Positions 43,934 to 52,199 of a DNA stretch of 64,000 nt are shown one piece after another (position 1 is the first letter of the stretch; the number at the start of each line of letters is the position of its first letter). Source of the stretch: Paenibacillus pedocola (GTDB taxonomy: Bacteria; Bacillota; Bacilli; Paenibacillales; Paenibacillaceae). Under the pieces are notes generated by a model. That model was not told the DNA's origin, did no database searches, and saw only the letters and a program-made list of their open reading frames with translations. Position numbers and translations under genes: made by a program. The stretch is from contig NZ_CP134223.1 in the NCBI RefSeq assembly GCF_031599675.1, forward strand, positions 2,542,001 through 2,606,000, in the 5' to 3' direction.

Positions 43934-45052
43934 TTATTTTCTGATCCGGATCGCTGGCTTTACAGCGACAATAGTGATTCCTTTACTTTCGGGGCTGGGG
44001 GGTTCGCCTGTACGCGGCGGCAGCGACGTTGGGGCCCGCAGTAGCATGATGACCCAGACCAGTGCCAGGGCACCGAAGATCGGGTAAAATACTCCAAGCA
44101 GCGAGCTGAAGCCGAATTGGCTGAACAAATAGCAGATCAGCATGAGCAGCGGCGTTACCAGGGTTGGTGCAATAGGAAGACGCTGTTTCAGCTGCACACT
44201 GACTCCATAAATATCGGCAACAAAGGTGCTGAAGATTTCCAGAAAGATCAGCAGGAGATAGATCAGCTGCACAATAGGGCCGAGACGGAAGGCGATGCTG
44301 CCCATGGGAACCTCAAACTGCAGGATGCCCGGCATCTGCGAGCTCATAGCAAAATGTGCAGCCAGCAGCATAAACCCAATTCCGAGCCCGCCAAGAACGC
44401 CGCCGCGCACCAGGGCTTGTTCATCATCCGTGTGCCGGGCCAGCGGAACAAGTACGGCTTGGGCCATTCCGAGGTTAAAGGCAGTATAGAGCAGCGGTGA
44501 CATCCATGCGCCAAAGATGCTGCTGTCCGTCTGCAGGAATAGAAAACGCTCCGCACCGGGCAGCCCGAATGTATTAAAAATAATGATTAGCGACAGAGTA
44601 AGCATCAAAGGCACAACCAGACTGTTGATTTGTAAAATTCCGTTAATCCCGCGTTTCAGCAAAAAATAAGATCCAAGAATAGTAATCAGCAGTCCGGCCT
44701 GATAGGGAAGCCCCAGATGCTCCTGGAAAATGGCTCCAGCCCCTGCTAACATGATACTGTTCACCCCGATCAGAATGACCATCGTAAAGAGACTGATGCT
44801 GGCCCCTGCTTTTTCGCCAAACAGATGCCGGTTGAAATCCTCATACGAATCTGCCTCAATCCGCCGGGCGATGATCATCATCTTGGTACCCAGCCATATG
44901 AACAGCGCAGTCGATAACAGGATGGTCAGGAGTGCAAAGTGGCCGTACCGGGTGAAAAAACGGAGAATCTCCTGCCCGGTAGCAAAGCCGGCGCCTACGA
45001 TGGTGCCGATATAAGTGAAAGCAATTTGCAGCGTGCGGACATGCGATTTCAT
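43934..45052 (-). CDS. ykvI: YkvI-like membrane transporter
   Basis: The 372-residue protein has about ten transmembrane helices and starts with TYIGTIVGAGFATGQEILRFF. That is the broken first helix with a glycine-rich motif typical of APC/LeuT-fold transporters and of the YkvI family. FLEIFSTFVADIYGVSVQL near residue 285 is also characteristic. The C-terminal 35 residues are polar. B. subtilis YkvI is uncharacterised; amino acid or cation transport is only a guess. The ATG at 45052 has AAAGGAGGG upstream. It is divergent from xpt. Confidence 0.75.
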   Translation of the reverse strand: MKSHVRTLQIAFTYIGTIVGAGFATGQEILRFFTRYGHFALLTILLSTALFIWLGTKMMIIARRIEADSYEDFNRHLFGEKAGASISLFTMVILIGVNSIMLAGAGAIFQEHLGLPYQAGLLITILGSYFLLKRGINGILQINSLVVPLMLTLSLIIIFNTFGLPGAERFLFLQTDSSIFGAWMSPLLYTAFNLGMAQAVLVPLARHTDDEQALVRGGVLGGLGIGFMLLAAHFAMSSQMPGILQFEVPMGSIAFRLGPIVQLIYLLLIFLEIFSTFVADIYGVSVQLKQRLPIAPTLVTPLLMLICYLFSQFGFSSLLGVFYPIFGALALVWVIMLLRAPTSLPPRTGEPPSPESKGITIVAVKPAIRIRK

Positions 45053-45229
45053 AGCTACCCTCCTTTAGTAATCTAATTATAAAATGGGCAGCGCCCGCAG
45101 GATTGCCTTGTGCAGTCCGTATAGTACAGGTTATGATGATGAGCAGAAGGACATGACTTCCGCCTAATGAAATGAGCAATAAGGAAAGTGGAACGTCTGG
45201 AATTATAAAGGTAATGGAGGTACACAGTC

Positions 45230-45802
45230 ATGGAAGTTTTGAAACAGCGGATTTTGCAGGAAGGGGTTGTCCTTTCGGATCAGGTGCTGAAGCTGGATGC
45301 TCTGCTTAACCACCAGGTTGATCCTATCCTTACGATGGAAATGGGACGGGAGTTTGCCGGGAGATTTGCGGATGCCGGTGTTACACGTGTGGTTACCGTG
45401 GAGTCCTCGGGTATTGCCGTGGCGTTTGCCACCGCATTGGAAATGAAAGTGCCGCTGGTGTTCGCACGCCGCAAAAAAACGCTGCTGGCCGATCCCGATG
45501 CGCTGTGTGAGCGGGTTCCGTCGTTCACCAAAGGAATCGTGACCGATATTATGCTGTCCCGCCAATATATCTCGGCAGATGATAAAGTTCTGTTTATCGA
45601 TGATATTATCGCTAACGGTGATGCTGCGCGCGGACTTATCAAGATTATCCAGCGTTCCGGGGCTGAACTGGTCGGACTGGGTGTTGTCGTTGAGAAATGC
45701 TTCCAGGCAGGAGCACGTACAATTAGAGAGCAGGGCATCCGGCTTGAATCTCTTGTCCGCATCACTTCTCTTGAAGATGGTAAGGTTGTCTTTGGCGAAT
45801 AA
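45230..45802 (+). CDS. xpt: Xanthine phosphoribosyltransferase
   Basis: The 190-residue purine salvage enzyme converts xanthine and PRPP to XMP. It matches Bacillus Xpt along its length, with the PRPP-binding motif VLFIDDIIANGDAARGL (about residues 122-138), VESSGIAVAFATALEM, and VFARRKKTLL. The ATG at 45230 has GGAGG upstream. In B. subtilis xpt-pbuX is controlled by a guanine riboswitch; here the 177-bp upstream region has neither the conserved riboswitch core nor an adjacent pbuX, so control must differ. Confidence 0.93.
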   Translation: MEVLKQRILQEGVVLSDQVLKLDALLNHQVDPILTMEMGREFAGRFADAGVTRVVTVESSGIAVAFATALEMKVPLVFARRKKTLLADPDALCERVPSFTKGIVTDIMLSRQYISADDKVLFIDDIIANGDAARGLIKIIQRSGAELVGLGVVVEKCFQAGARTIREQGIRLESLVRITSLEDGKVVFGE

Positions 45803-45906
45803 CCCGTGACAATTAACAGAACATAGCCTATTTTTAAAACATCTTCTTTTCACCCTATAACTTTTCCTTTATAATAAGCATTAGACATAGGAGAGGAGGC
45901 GTCACA

Positions 45907-46224
45907 ATGGGGAAAGAACCGGTGACAGAGCAATTTTTTATTGATAAACTAACCGAGGCCAAGGATCATTTCGAGCGTGCGCTGGATTGTAAACACACAG
46001 AGTTCGACGACCTGTATCCCTATATGATTGAACATCCTCAATTTTTCTGGTACAAACGTTATGTCGCATGGTCGGAACTTTTGACTATCACTAGTCTGTG
46101 TCAAGAGCTGGATTTCAACTGGAAAGAGAATTTCACAGAAAATCAGGTTGAGTATCTGGAACAACGTGTGATGTCCGCTAAAGTTCTTGATTTCTGGTTT
46201 GAGAAGAATGAAGCGCTGATATAG
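45907..46224 (+). CDS. Hypothetical protein, 105 aa
   Basis: I do not recognise this family. The product is acidic and rich in aromatic residues (EHPQFFWYKRYVAWSEL; LDFWFEKN), probably all-helical and cytoplasmic, with no signal or membrane segment. The ATG at 45907 has a strong GGAGAGGAGG site seven bases upstream. A perfect terminator follows at 46243-46277, so it is a well-formed single-gene unit. Confidence 0.75.
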   Translation: MGKEPVTEQFFIDKLTEAKDHFERALDCKHTEFDDLYPYMIEHPQFFWYKRYVAWSELLTITSLCQELDFNWKENFTENQVEYLEQRVMSAKVLDFWFEKNEALI

Positions 46225-46242
46225 GAATTTGGTTAAGCAGGC

Positions 46243-46277
46243 AAGACCCAAATGAGCTCTCATTTGGGTCTTTTTTT
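46243..46277 (+). terminator. Terminator of the 105-aa protein gene
   Basis: A perfect 14-bp stem, AAGACCCAAATGAG with CTCATTTGGGTCTT, and a two-base loop, followed by a T run. Confidence 0.92.
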
Positions 46278-46341
46278 GGATACAAGAGTGTTATCTATTT
46301 CAAAATGATACATGCTATAACAGAAGGGGGAATTCAAGCAT

Positions 46342-46560
46342 ATGATTAGCGATGAACAGCTGGATGCCTACCGCATTTCCGGCGAGAAAATACGTGTCAT
46401 TCGAGACGCTCTGGAGAGCAATGATGTTAAGGGCATTATTCTGGCCTGGGATGATTCCCAGGTGATGGTGCGCCGTCCCAATAAACGTGTAGTGAAGCTG
46501 GACCGCAACTACATATTCCAGCCCTTCTCGGAACCGAGACAGGCTCTGGAAGAATTATAG
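46342..46560 (+). CDS. Hypothetical protein, 72 aa
   Basis: Not recognised. The N-terminal half is a helix (DEQLDAYRISGEKIRVIRDAL). The C-terminal half looks like three short strands (VKGIILAWDDSQVMVRRP, RVVKLDRNYIFQP), reminiscent of a small SH3- or Sm-like barrel; that resemblance is only by pattern. The ATG at 46342 follows GAAGGGGG. A hairpin follows at 46575-46615. Confidence 0.7.
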   Translation: MISDEQLDAYRISGEKIRVIRDALESNDVKGIILAWDDSQVMVRRPNKRVVKLDRNYIFQPFSEPRQALEEL

Positions 46561-46574
46561 GATCACCCGCGAAT

Positions 46575-46615
46575 AACAGATGCAGCCCCCATCCAGTAGG
46601 ACGGGGGCTGTCTGT
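46575..46615. terminator. Bidirectional hairpin between convergent genes
   Basis: AACAGA and CAGCCCCC pair with GGGGGCTG and TCTGTT, with an inner TCC/GGA. Neither side has a long T run. It probably serves both flanking genes. Confidence 0.55.
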
Positions 46616-46641
46616 TATGTTGTAAAGATTAGCCGTCAAAG

Positions 46642-47097
46642 TTAAATGGACAAAGCCATCTGTTCAACGCTTTCCGGTTTAGGCAGAACGGCGAGCTCAG
46701 GGTTCAGTCCCAGGTAAGCGCGCATGCGCTGCATCATCTCACTACGGAAGCCGGGCCATTGGATGTTGATCTCACCAGTGTAGCCCCGGCATATATATTG
46801 AGCTTCGACGCCGCGCTGATCCTGGCGGATAGTGGTGATCTTCAAGTTGCGGGAGCCCAGCTCACGGGTCACTTCCTGGAGCATCAGTGAGGTTTTCTTG
46901 GTCGCGCCCGACACCAGCTCCATGTAGAGCTGCGGAGTCTTGAACAGCCCGCTCTTACCAATGACCCGGCAATCACGTTCAAATACTTTATGAATAAACG
47001 TTAGCAGCAAGTAGCTTCTGACAAGGGACAATTCGTCTTTGGTTATATCTTCAGGAATAATTGGTGTGTTTAGTGTGGGTCTGTTGGTAGTCGCCAT
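46642..47097 (-). CDS. Hypothetical protein, 151 aa
   Basis: Not recognised. The protein is soluble, with alternating helix and strand and no signal peptide. Features include SLVRSYLLLTFIHKVFERDCRVI, LYMELVSGATKKTSLMLQEVTREL and a strand pair VEAQYICRGYTGEINIQWP. The C-terminus resembles a regulatory extension. The ATG at 47097 follows AGGTGA. It is probably a conserved Paenibacillaceae protein. Confidence 0.72.
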   Translation of the reverse strand: MATTNRPTLNTPIIPEDITKDELSLVRSYLLLTFIHKVFERDCRVIGKSGLFKTPQLYMELVSGATKKTSLMLQEVTRELGSRNLKITTIRQDQRGVEAQYICRGYTGEINIQWPGFRSEMMQRMRAYLGLNPELAVLPKPESVEQMALSI

Positions 47098-47211
47098 TAT
47101 AAATCACCTCATTTATAGTATGCGAACCTTTGTTCTTATTATACCTCTAATTTATAATTAAAAGCAATAAATATCCAAAAATTAATGAAACAAAAGAAAA
47201 ATAAAAAAAGG

Positions 47212-47240
47212 TTGACTCCAATTTCCCCACATGTTAAGAT
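47212..47240 (+). promoter_or_regulatory. Promoter of tRNA-Leu
   Basis: TTGACT (47212-47217), 17 bp, TAAGAT (47235-47240). Confidence 0.7.
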
Positions 47241-47276
47241 CTATCTTGTGGCCGCGAGAGCGAGTCAACATAATAT

Positions 47277-47360
47277 GCGGTCGTGGCGGAATTGGCAGAC
47301 GCGCACGGTTCAGGTCCGTGTGGTAGCAATATCGTGGAGGTTCGAGTCCTCTCGACCGCA
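47277..47360 (+). tRNA. tRNA-Leu, anticodon CAG
   Basis: An 84-nt class II tRNA. The acceptor stem is GCGGTCG (47277-47283) with CGACCGC (47353-47359) and discriminator A. The anticodon stem is CACGG/CCGTG with loop TTCAGGT, giving anticodon CAG, which reads CUG. The T arm contains GGTTCGAGTCC and the variable arm is short. The CCA end is not encoded. It is a single tRNA with its own promoter and a strong terminator. Confidence 0.95.
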
Positions 47361-47373
47361 TCATGAATCAATA

Positions 47374-47418
47374 AAAGGCACGTATAATCACCCTTTCGGT
47401 GTTATACGTGCCTTTTTT
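47374..47418 (+). terminator. Terminator of tRNA-Leu
   Basis: A long near-perfect stem, AAAGGCACGTATAA extended by CACC, pairs with GGTG extended by TTATACGTGCCTTT, followed by TTTTT. Confidence 0.92.
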
Positions 47419-47736
47419 GTATGTTTGAAATTAAACTGATTTCCTTCTGCTCCAATGATGATAGAACGTAGGGAATCAGCAGCATCCGTGGAAAGTCCGG
47501 CGCATATTCTGAGCCCATTGCACTTGAACTTCCCAAGGGATGAAATGTCTGCCGCGCGGGTAAGGCAGTGGTGTTGACATGGTTATACCGGGAGGCGCGT
47601 TCACTGTCCATAAAGCTTTGTACGCGGTTCTCAGTCGTCACTCCCGGCGGATTTTCATAACCAACGAAGGTTATGCTAGTTAGCGCTTTAACGACTTGTC
47701 AGCAATCATAGGCATCTGTACTCGTTCCTGACAAAA
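47419..47736. other. 318-bp region without a confident gene
   Basis: A 79-codon minus-strand frame (47402-47641, GTG start) ends inside the tRNA terminator and matches nothing I know. It may be a decayed gene. An ATAACC-AACGAA-GGTTAT hairpin lies at about 47657-47674. I see nothing else. Confidence 0.35.
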
Positions 47737-48621
47737 TTAATGCGTGCTTTTCTCAAAGTGGAAAGGCTTCAACAAGTTTTCAGTAGCCTCCCATAATTTA
47801 CGTTGCTGTGCTGCATCTCCGCCGGGATAGACAGGTTCAATAGGTTTGCCGGTACCCACATTGAAATATCCGCCTGTTAATTCCCCGTATTGCGGTTCCA
47901 GAATGAGGCGGGTGATGATTTCTGTTCCTCTATGCGGGTCGCCTATATGAAAGAGCTTTAAAAGACGTTCTATGACGGCTGCGAACCTAAGCTCACGTCC
48001 AAGACCGGTGACATTAAAGCCAGGATTTAGCGCATTTACAGTGATTCCGGTATCAGACCACTTACGGGCCAGCTCAGCAGTAAACATGATATTGAGCAAT
48101 TTGGTCTTGCCATAGATTGCCGATGAGCCGCGGGCTGTAAAGGGAGTGGTATCGTTTAAATCCCCGGGCAGCTGTAAGCTTCCGTGATTACGCGAAGCTT
48201 CCGAGGCCACATTGACGACTCTGGCTTTGCCTGCGTTTCGCAGGGAGGGCTCTAAGGCACGGGTTAACAGCCAAGGCGCTAAGTAGTTAACTGCGATCAT
48301 TTCTGCGAAGCCTTCCGGAGTAATACGCGGTTCAAAGGCATGGATACCTGCATTGTTCAATAAGACGTCGATGCTGAAATGGGCTGCTGTGATTTCTTGA
48401 CCGATTCTGCTGACATCCTTCATTAACGAGAGATCGCCGTAAAAAAATTCAACTTGCGCCGCGGGACTGTGTTGTTCAATTTTGATTTTTGTGGCTTCAG
48501 CCCGCTCTTTGTTTCTGGCTGTCAGAACGAGCTGAAAGCCGCGTTTGGCGAGTTCTATTGCAGCAAGCTGTCCCAGGCCGCTGGTGGCTCCGGTTATGAC
48601 TGCGGTAGGATTTGTAGACAT
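47737..48621 (-). CDS. Short-chain dehydrogenase/reductase
   Basis: The 294-residue NAD(P)-dependent oxidoreductase has the Rossmann motif TGATSGLG, NNAG, and the catalytic YGKTK (Tyr-x3-Lys). The segment after it (LNPGF) is typical of the retinol-dehydrogenase/protochlorophyllide-reductase-like SDRs. The substrate is unknown. I place the start at the ATG at 48621, after AAAGGAG. It is divergent from a MarR gene with operator-like repeats between them, so MarR probably controls it. Confidence 0.85.
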   Translation of the reverse strand: MSTNPTAVITGATSGLGQLAAIELAKRGFQLVLTARNKERAEATKIKIEQHSPAAQVEFFYGDLSLMKDVSRIGQEITAAHFSIDVLLNNAGIHAFEPRITPEGFAEMIAVNYLAPWLLTRALEPSLRNAGKARVVNVASEASRNHGSLQLPGDLNDTTPFTARGSSAIYGKTKLLNIMFTAELARKWSDTGITVNALNPGFNVTGLGRELRFAAVIERLLKLFHIGDPHRGTEIITRLILEPQYGELTGGYFNVGTGKPIEPVYPGGDAAQQRKLWEATENLLKPFHFEKSTH

Positions 48622-48668
48622 GAGTTCAGTCTCCTTTGTGTGATACAATACGTTTTAACAGGAAATGA

Positions 48669-48719
48669 ATATGATTGATATATGTCCACTATATTGATAT
48701 GATTGATATATGTCAACTA
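48669..48719. promoter_or_regulatory. Directly repeated MarR-type operators
   Basis: A 23-bp sequence containing ATGATTGATATATGTC occurs at 48669-48691 and 48697-48719 with one mismatch, 28 bp apart. Each carries a dyad TTGA-TATATG-TCAA (one mismatch in the first). The location between divergent SDR and marR genes fits autoregulatory MarR sites. Confidence 0.65.
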
Positions 48720-48755
48720 AATTATGAATTCATTGTTGTTCCGTAGGAAAGAAAG

Positions 48756-49223
48756 GTGAGGAAATTGAAGAGAAATACTACCGGAGATGAACCAAGAGAG
48801 CAGCTTGAAATTGCATTAGGAGAGCAGCTGAATGCACTGCTCAGCGCCTCTCACGCCATAAATGTCAGGGCTGCGGCCCGGTTCGATGCATCCTTACAGC
48901 CTGCGGCATTTCATCTAATCCGCTGGCTGTACTCTTACGGGCCGGCCAGTGCTGCGGTGTTGGCGGATTCAACAGCAATGGACCGCAGCTCGGTCAGCCG
49001 TCTGATCAAACAATTGGAGTCTTTGGGTTATGTGCACAGAGAGGCCTCACCTGAGGATGGCCGGGCTATTCTTTTGTCATTGACAGAGCAAGGGCAGCAA
49101 ATGACGGTTGAAGCGCTTAAAGAAAAGGGATCTTTGTTTTATGAGCGGATTGCCGGCTGGGAAGACAAGCAGCTGTATGAATTTATTGAACTGCTTAGAA
49201 AGTTTAACGGCTTGGAGAGTTAG
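48756..49223 (+). CDS. MarR family transcriptional regulator
   Basis: The 155-residue winged-helix dimer has SAAVLADSTAMDRSSVSRLIKQLESLGYVHRE (recognition helix) and the wing ASPEDGRAILLSLTEQGQ. Such proteins usually repress efflux or detoxification genes and release DNA on binding small phenolics or oxidants. No cysteine is present, so direct thiol sensing is excluded. The GTG start at 48756 uses AGGAAAG; a TTG at 48765 with GAAAGGTGAG is nearly as good. Divergent from the SDR gene. Confidence 0.88.
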   Translation: MRKLKRNTTGDEPREQLEIALGEQLNALLSASHAINVRAAARFDASLQPAAFHLIRWLYSYGPASAAVLADSTAMDRSSVSRLIKQLESLGYVHREASPEDGRAILLSLTEQGQQMTVEALKEKGSLFYERIAGWEDKQLYEFIELLRKFNGLES

Positions 49224-49414
49224 CCGGAACTCTATTCGTCTCTATTCCGTTCCTTGTGCGTAATCAGGATCCGGCCGCGGCCCAGATGCGTATAGTCCAT
49301 CCAGTTCAGCTATAGTCGGGAGATTCCATGCTCTGGTAAAATGATGAAGCGAATATCTTAGAGGGATTATGGTAATGGATTCAACTGTGTTTTATTCGGA
49401 TAGGGGGAAGTCTG

Positions 49415-50317
49415 TTGATTATTGAAAAATTGGATGAGGTTCGAAAGGAAGAGTTCCTGAACTTCTGCCGGAAGCACCGGAATGAGCTGGATGATTCTTT
49501 TCTGTATGAGGAGGACCTTGCGGAGTATGAGCCTAATGCCGAGAACCCTACTTATATCGCGCTGAATCCGTATGGAGCAATCGCTGGAGCGGCTTCGCTT
49601 ATTCTGGATGATTACAGCCGCAGAGGCCGGAAAGCCCGGTTCCGAATTCTGCATGCGGAAACGGACGATCCGGAAGTATACCGGGAGCTGCTGCAAGCGG
49701 TTCTTCAGTATACAGCAGGACTGGATAAGCTGAATATTTTTGTTCCGACGGTAAATACGGGAGATATGGATAAGCTGACAGCTGCGGGTTTTACAGTCGA
49801 GAGATATTCTTATCTCCTTGTTCGGGACGAGGAAGTGCTGCCTGAAACCTCAATTCCTGAAGGTTATGAGCTGCGGCCGTTTCAGCCAGGAGTCGATGAA
49901 GCCGTGTGGTGTGAGGTCAGAAATGCCGGCTTCGCCAAGCTTAAGGGGAGCGAGACGCCGGCGACTCCGGATATGGTGAGTTCCATGATTGCCGGAGCGG
50001 ATTATATCGAGGGCGGAATGCTGCTGCTGTATCACGGCGGCAAGGCTGTCGGGATTGTGCGCGGGGCTGATGATGAGTACAATGATGCGCCGATTATGAA
50101 CATTGGACCGGTGGCGCTCTTGCCTGAATATCAGGGAAAAGGACTCGGGAGGGTTCTGCTTAGAGCAGCGCTGCATCTCTCAAGAAACAAGGGCTATACC
50201 CGCAGCATCCTGTGTGTGAATGCGGAGAATGAACGGGCACAAGCGTTGTACACCGGTGAAGGCTTCAAGCAGGTGGAGGCAGCAGCCTGTTACAAATATG
50301 ATTTGACGGTGCAGTAA
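49415..50317 (+). CDS. Tandem GNAT acetyltransferase
   Basis: The 300-residue protein has two GNAT folds. The C-terminal one (about residues 150-300) has a full acetyl-CoA motif, ALLPEYQGKGLGRVLLRAAL, and ILCVNAENERAQALYTGEGF. The N-terminal one is degenerate, without a Q/RxxGxG/A loop. This matches the double-GNAT layout of MshD-like proteins. The acceptor is unknown. The start is TTG at 49415 after GGGGGAAG. Single-gene unit with a strong terminator. Confidence 0.85.
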   Translation: MIIEKLDEVRKEEFLNFCRKHRNELDDSFLYEEDLAEYEPNAENPTYIALNPYGAIAGAASLILDDYSRRGRKARFRILHAETDDPEVYRELLQAVLQYTAGLDKLNIFVPTVNTGDMDKLTAAGFTVERYSYLLVRDEEVLPETSIPEGYELRPFQPGVDEAVWCEVRNAGFAKLKGSETPATPDMVSSMIAGADYIEGGMLLLYHGGKAVGIVRGADDEYNDAPIMNIGPVALLPEYQGKGLGRVLLRAALHLSRNKGYTRSILCVNAENERAQALYTGEGFKQVEAAACYKYDLTVQ

Positions 50318-50349
50318 TGTTACTTGGCTGAACCGTTCGACTGGTGTCG

Positions 50350-50388
50350 AAAAAGGTGCGCTCCTTCAATTGGAGCGCACCTTTTTTT
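50350..50388 (+). terminator. Terminator of the GNAT gene
   Basis: AAGGTGCGCTCC (50353-50364) pairs with GGAGCGCACCTT, followed by a T run. Confidence 0.92.
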
Positions 50389-50558
50389 GTTAGCTTAAGT
50401 TTAGCTTGAGCCGTCTGTAGTACAGCCAGGTATCACGGCTTCACATACTTTACAATTTCTATAATTCCAAAAAAGCAGGAGAACTTCGTTCTGCGTAGAA
50501 AATTTTTACATAATGATATTTAATTTGGTTAATTTTTTGAATCGAAAGGAATATGCCT

Positions 50559-52169
50559 ATGAAAACGCTGGTTATTGTGGACGATGAGCCGTCGGTTATA
50601 AACGGGCTGCGCACTTATGTGGATTGGGCCGGGCAGGGTATCGAGCTGATTGGGACGGCTGATGACGGGGATAAGGGGCTTGCGCTAATAAGTGAACTTA
50701 GGCCCGATATCGTGCTGACCGATGTGCAGATGCCGGCTATGGATGGGATCGCAATGGCGGCGGAGGTCCGTGCCCTGCTTCCGGACACCAAAATCGTGTT
50801 CATCAGCGGGCATAATGATGCCGAATATCTGCGGTCTGCACTGCAGATGCATGCGGCGGATTATATTTTTAAGCCGGTGAGCCGTAAAGAATTATCGGTG
50901 GTGATGGGCAAAGTGACAGCAGCGCTGGATGCGGAGCGGAGGGAGCGGCAGCTGGTGAAGGATATGCAGGTCAAGCTGACGCAGAGCATGCCGTTACTTC
51001 GTGAGAAATTTCTGCTGTCTGTAATCAGTGACAACATCCATCCGGAACGGGTTCATGACAAGCTGGCCTTTCTGGGGCTGCAGAGCCTTGCTGCGGATAG
51101 CTACATCATCATGGTCATTGTGATAGATGATGTACCGCAGGTGATGGATGTCCGCACCGAGCAGGATAAGCAGCTGTTATCGTATACAGTGCTGAATATT
51201 ATTCAGGAGCTTATAGATGAACAAATGCGCGGAGTTACTTTTGAAAAAGAGCCGGGTGAGTATGTCGGTATTCTCCTGCCCGGTCAGCAGTTCTCGGAAG
51301 ATGATCTGCTGCAGCTGGCGGAATTGATCCGGGATAACCTGAGGAAGTGGCTGAAGCTGAGTGTGACCATCGGTGTCGGTGAGGGGGTGAGCAGCCTATC
51401 TGAGCTGCCTGCTTCCTATAGGCAGGCCCGGGGAGCCGCTGACCAGAAATGGTACCTGGGTAAAAACCGTATTCTCACAATGGATAACATCGAATCCGCA
51501 GAGAACCTCCGCTACCGGTTTGAGCCGGAATGGGGAGAACGGGTGCTGACCTCGATCAAGTCGGGGGATAGCAGCCGCCTGCATATAGAGCTAGCTGAAA
51601 TGTTCGGCCTGCTGGAGAAAAACCGCGGACAGGGCCCGCGTTATGCGCAGAACGTCAGTCTGCATCTGATTCTGCAATCCGGCCAGGTGCTGCTGGAGCT
51701 GAACGGGATGACGGCAGAGTGGGAGCAGCGGGAGCTGGCGGCCTGGAAAGCGGTGGCCCGGCAGGAGACAATGCAGGATCTGCTCATATTCACAGAGTCG
51801 TATTTGCAGCAGGTCTGTGAATTCGTGCAGTTGAAGCGGAGCGGTAAAGCGAGTGAGACAATTGCGCGGGTCCGCCGCCTGATCGAGGCGCGATATGCCG
51901 AGAATTTGACCGTGGCTGATATTGCAGCCGGGGTATATCTCAGTCCCACTTATGTCAGGCTGCTGTTCAAGCAGGAGACGGGAGAAACGCTGTTCGAGTA
52001 CTTAACCAAGGTGAGGATCGAGAAGGCCAAGCAGCTGCTGGGTGACCCCCAGAACAAATTCTATGAGGTGTGTTTTGCGGTAGGCTATACCGATCCCAGC
52101 CACTTCAGCAAGCTGTTCAAAAAAATGACCGGCTTTACACCAAGCGCCTACCGGGAGCAGCACCATTAG
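50559..52169 (+). CDS. YesN-type response regulator with AraC output domain
   Basis: The 536-residue regulator has a receiver domain (VIVDDEPSV; phospho-acceptor Asp in DIVLTDVQMPAMDG; FKPVSR), a central region with a GGDEF-like remnant (about 170-300), and a C-terminal AraC/XylS pair of helix-turn-helices. The last has YLSPTYVRLLFKQETGETLFEYL and FAVGYTDPSHFSKLFKKMTGFTPSAYR. It should activate the transporter genes downstream. Start at ATG 50559, eight bases after AAAGGA; the ATG at 50553 is too close. It precedes its kinase by 30 bp. Confidence 0.92.
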   Translation: MKTLVIVDDEPSVINGLRTYVDWAGQGIELIGTADDGDKGLALISELRPDIVLTDVQMPAMDGIAMAAEVRALLPDTKIVFISGHNDAEYLRSALQMHAADYIFKPVSRKELSVVMGKVTAALDAERRERQLVKDMQVKLTQSMPLLREKFLLSVISDNIHPERVHDKLAFLGLQSLAADSYIIMVIVIDDVPQVMDVRTEQDKQLLSYTVLNIIQELIDEQMRGVTFEKEPGEYVGILLPGQQFSEDDLLQLAELIRDNLRKWLKLSVTIGVGEGVSSLSELPASYRQARGAADQKWYLGKNRILTMDNIESAENLRYRFEPEWGERVLTSIKSGDSSRLHIELAEMFGLLEKNRGQGPRYAQNVSLHLILQSGQVLLELNGMTAEWEQRELAAWKAVARQETMQDLLIFTESYLQQVCEFVQLKRSGKASETIARVRRLIEARYAENLTVADIAAGVYLSPTYVRLLFKQETGETLFEYLTKVRIEKAKQLLGDPQNKFYEVCFAVGYTDPSHFSKLFKKMTGFTPSAYREQHH

Positions 52170-52199
52170 ATTCGTTTAGCGGAAGGGAAGGAGAGTATT

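Noticed and set aside
45053-45229. Purine riboswitch before xpt
   Set aside because: The conserved core sequences and three-way junction helices could not be found by eye.
45203-45853. 216-codon minus-strand frame over xpt
   Set aside because: It is antisense to the whole of xpt, whose product is unmistakable.
47402-47641. 79-codon minus-strand frame after tRNA-Leu
   Set aside because: Its 3' end lies inside the tRNA terminator, it matches no family I know, and the ribosome site abuts the start; kept only as an uncertain region.
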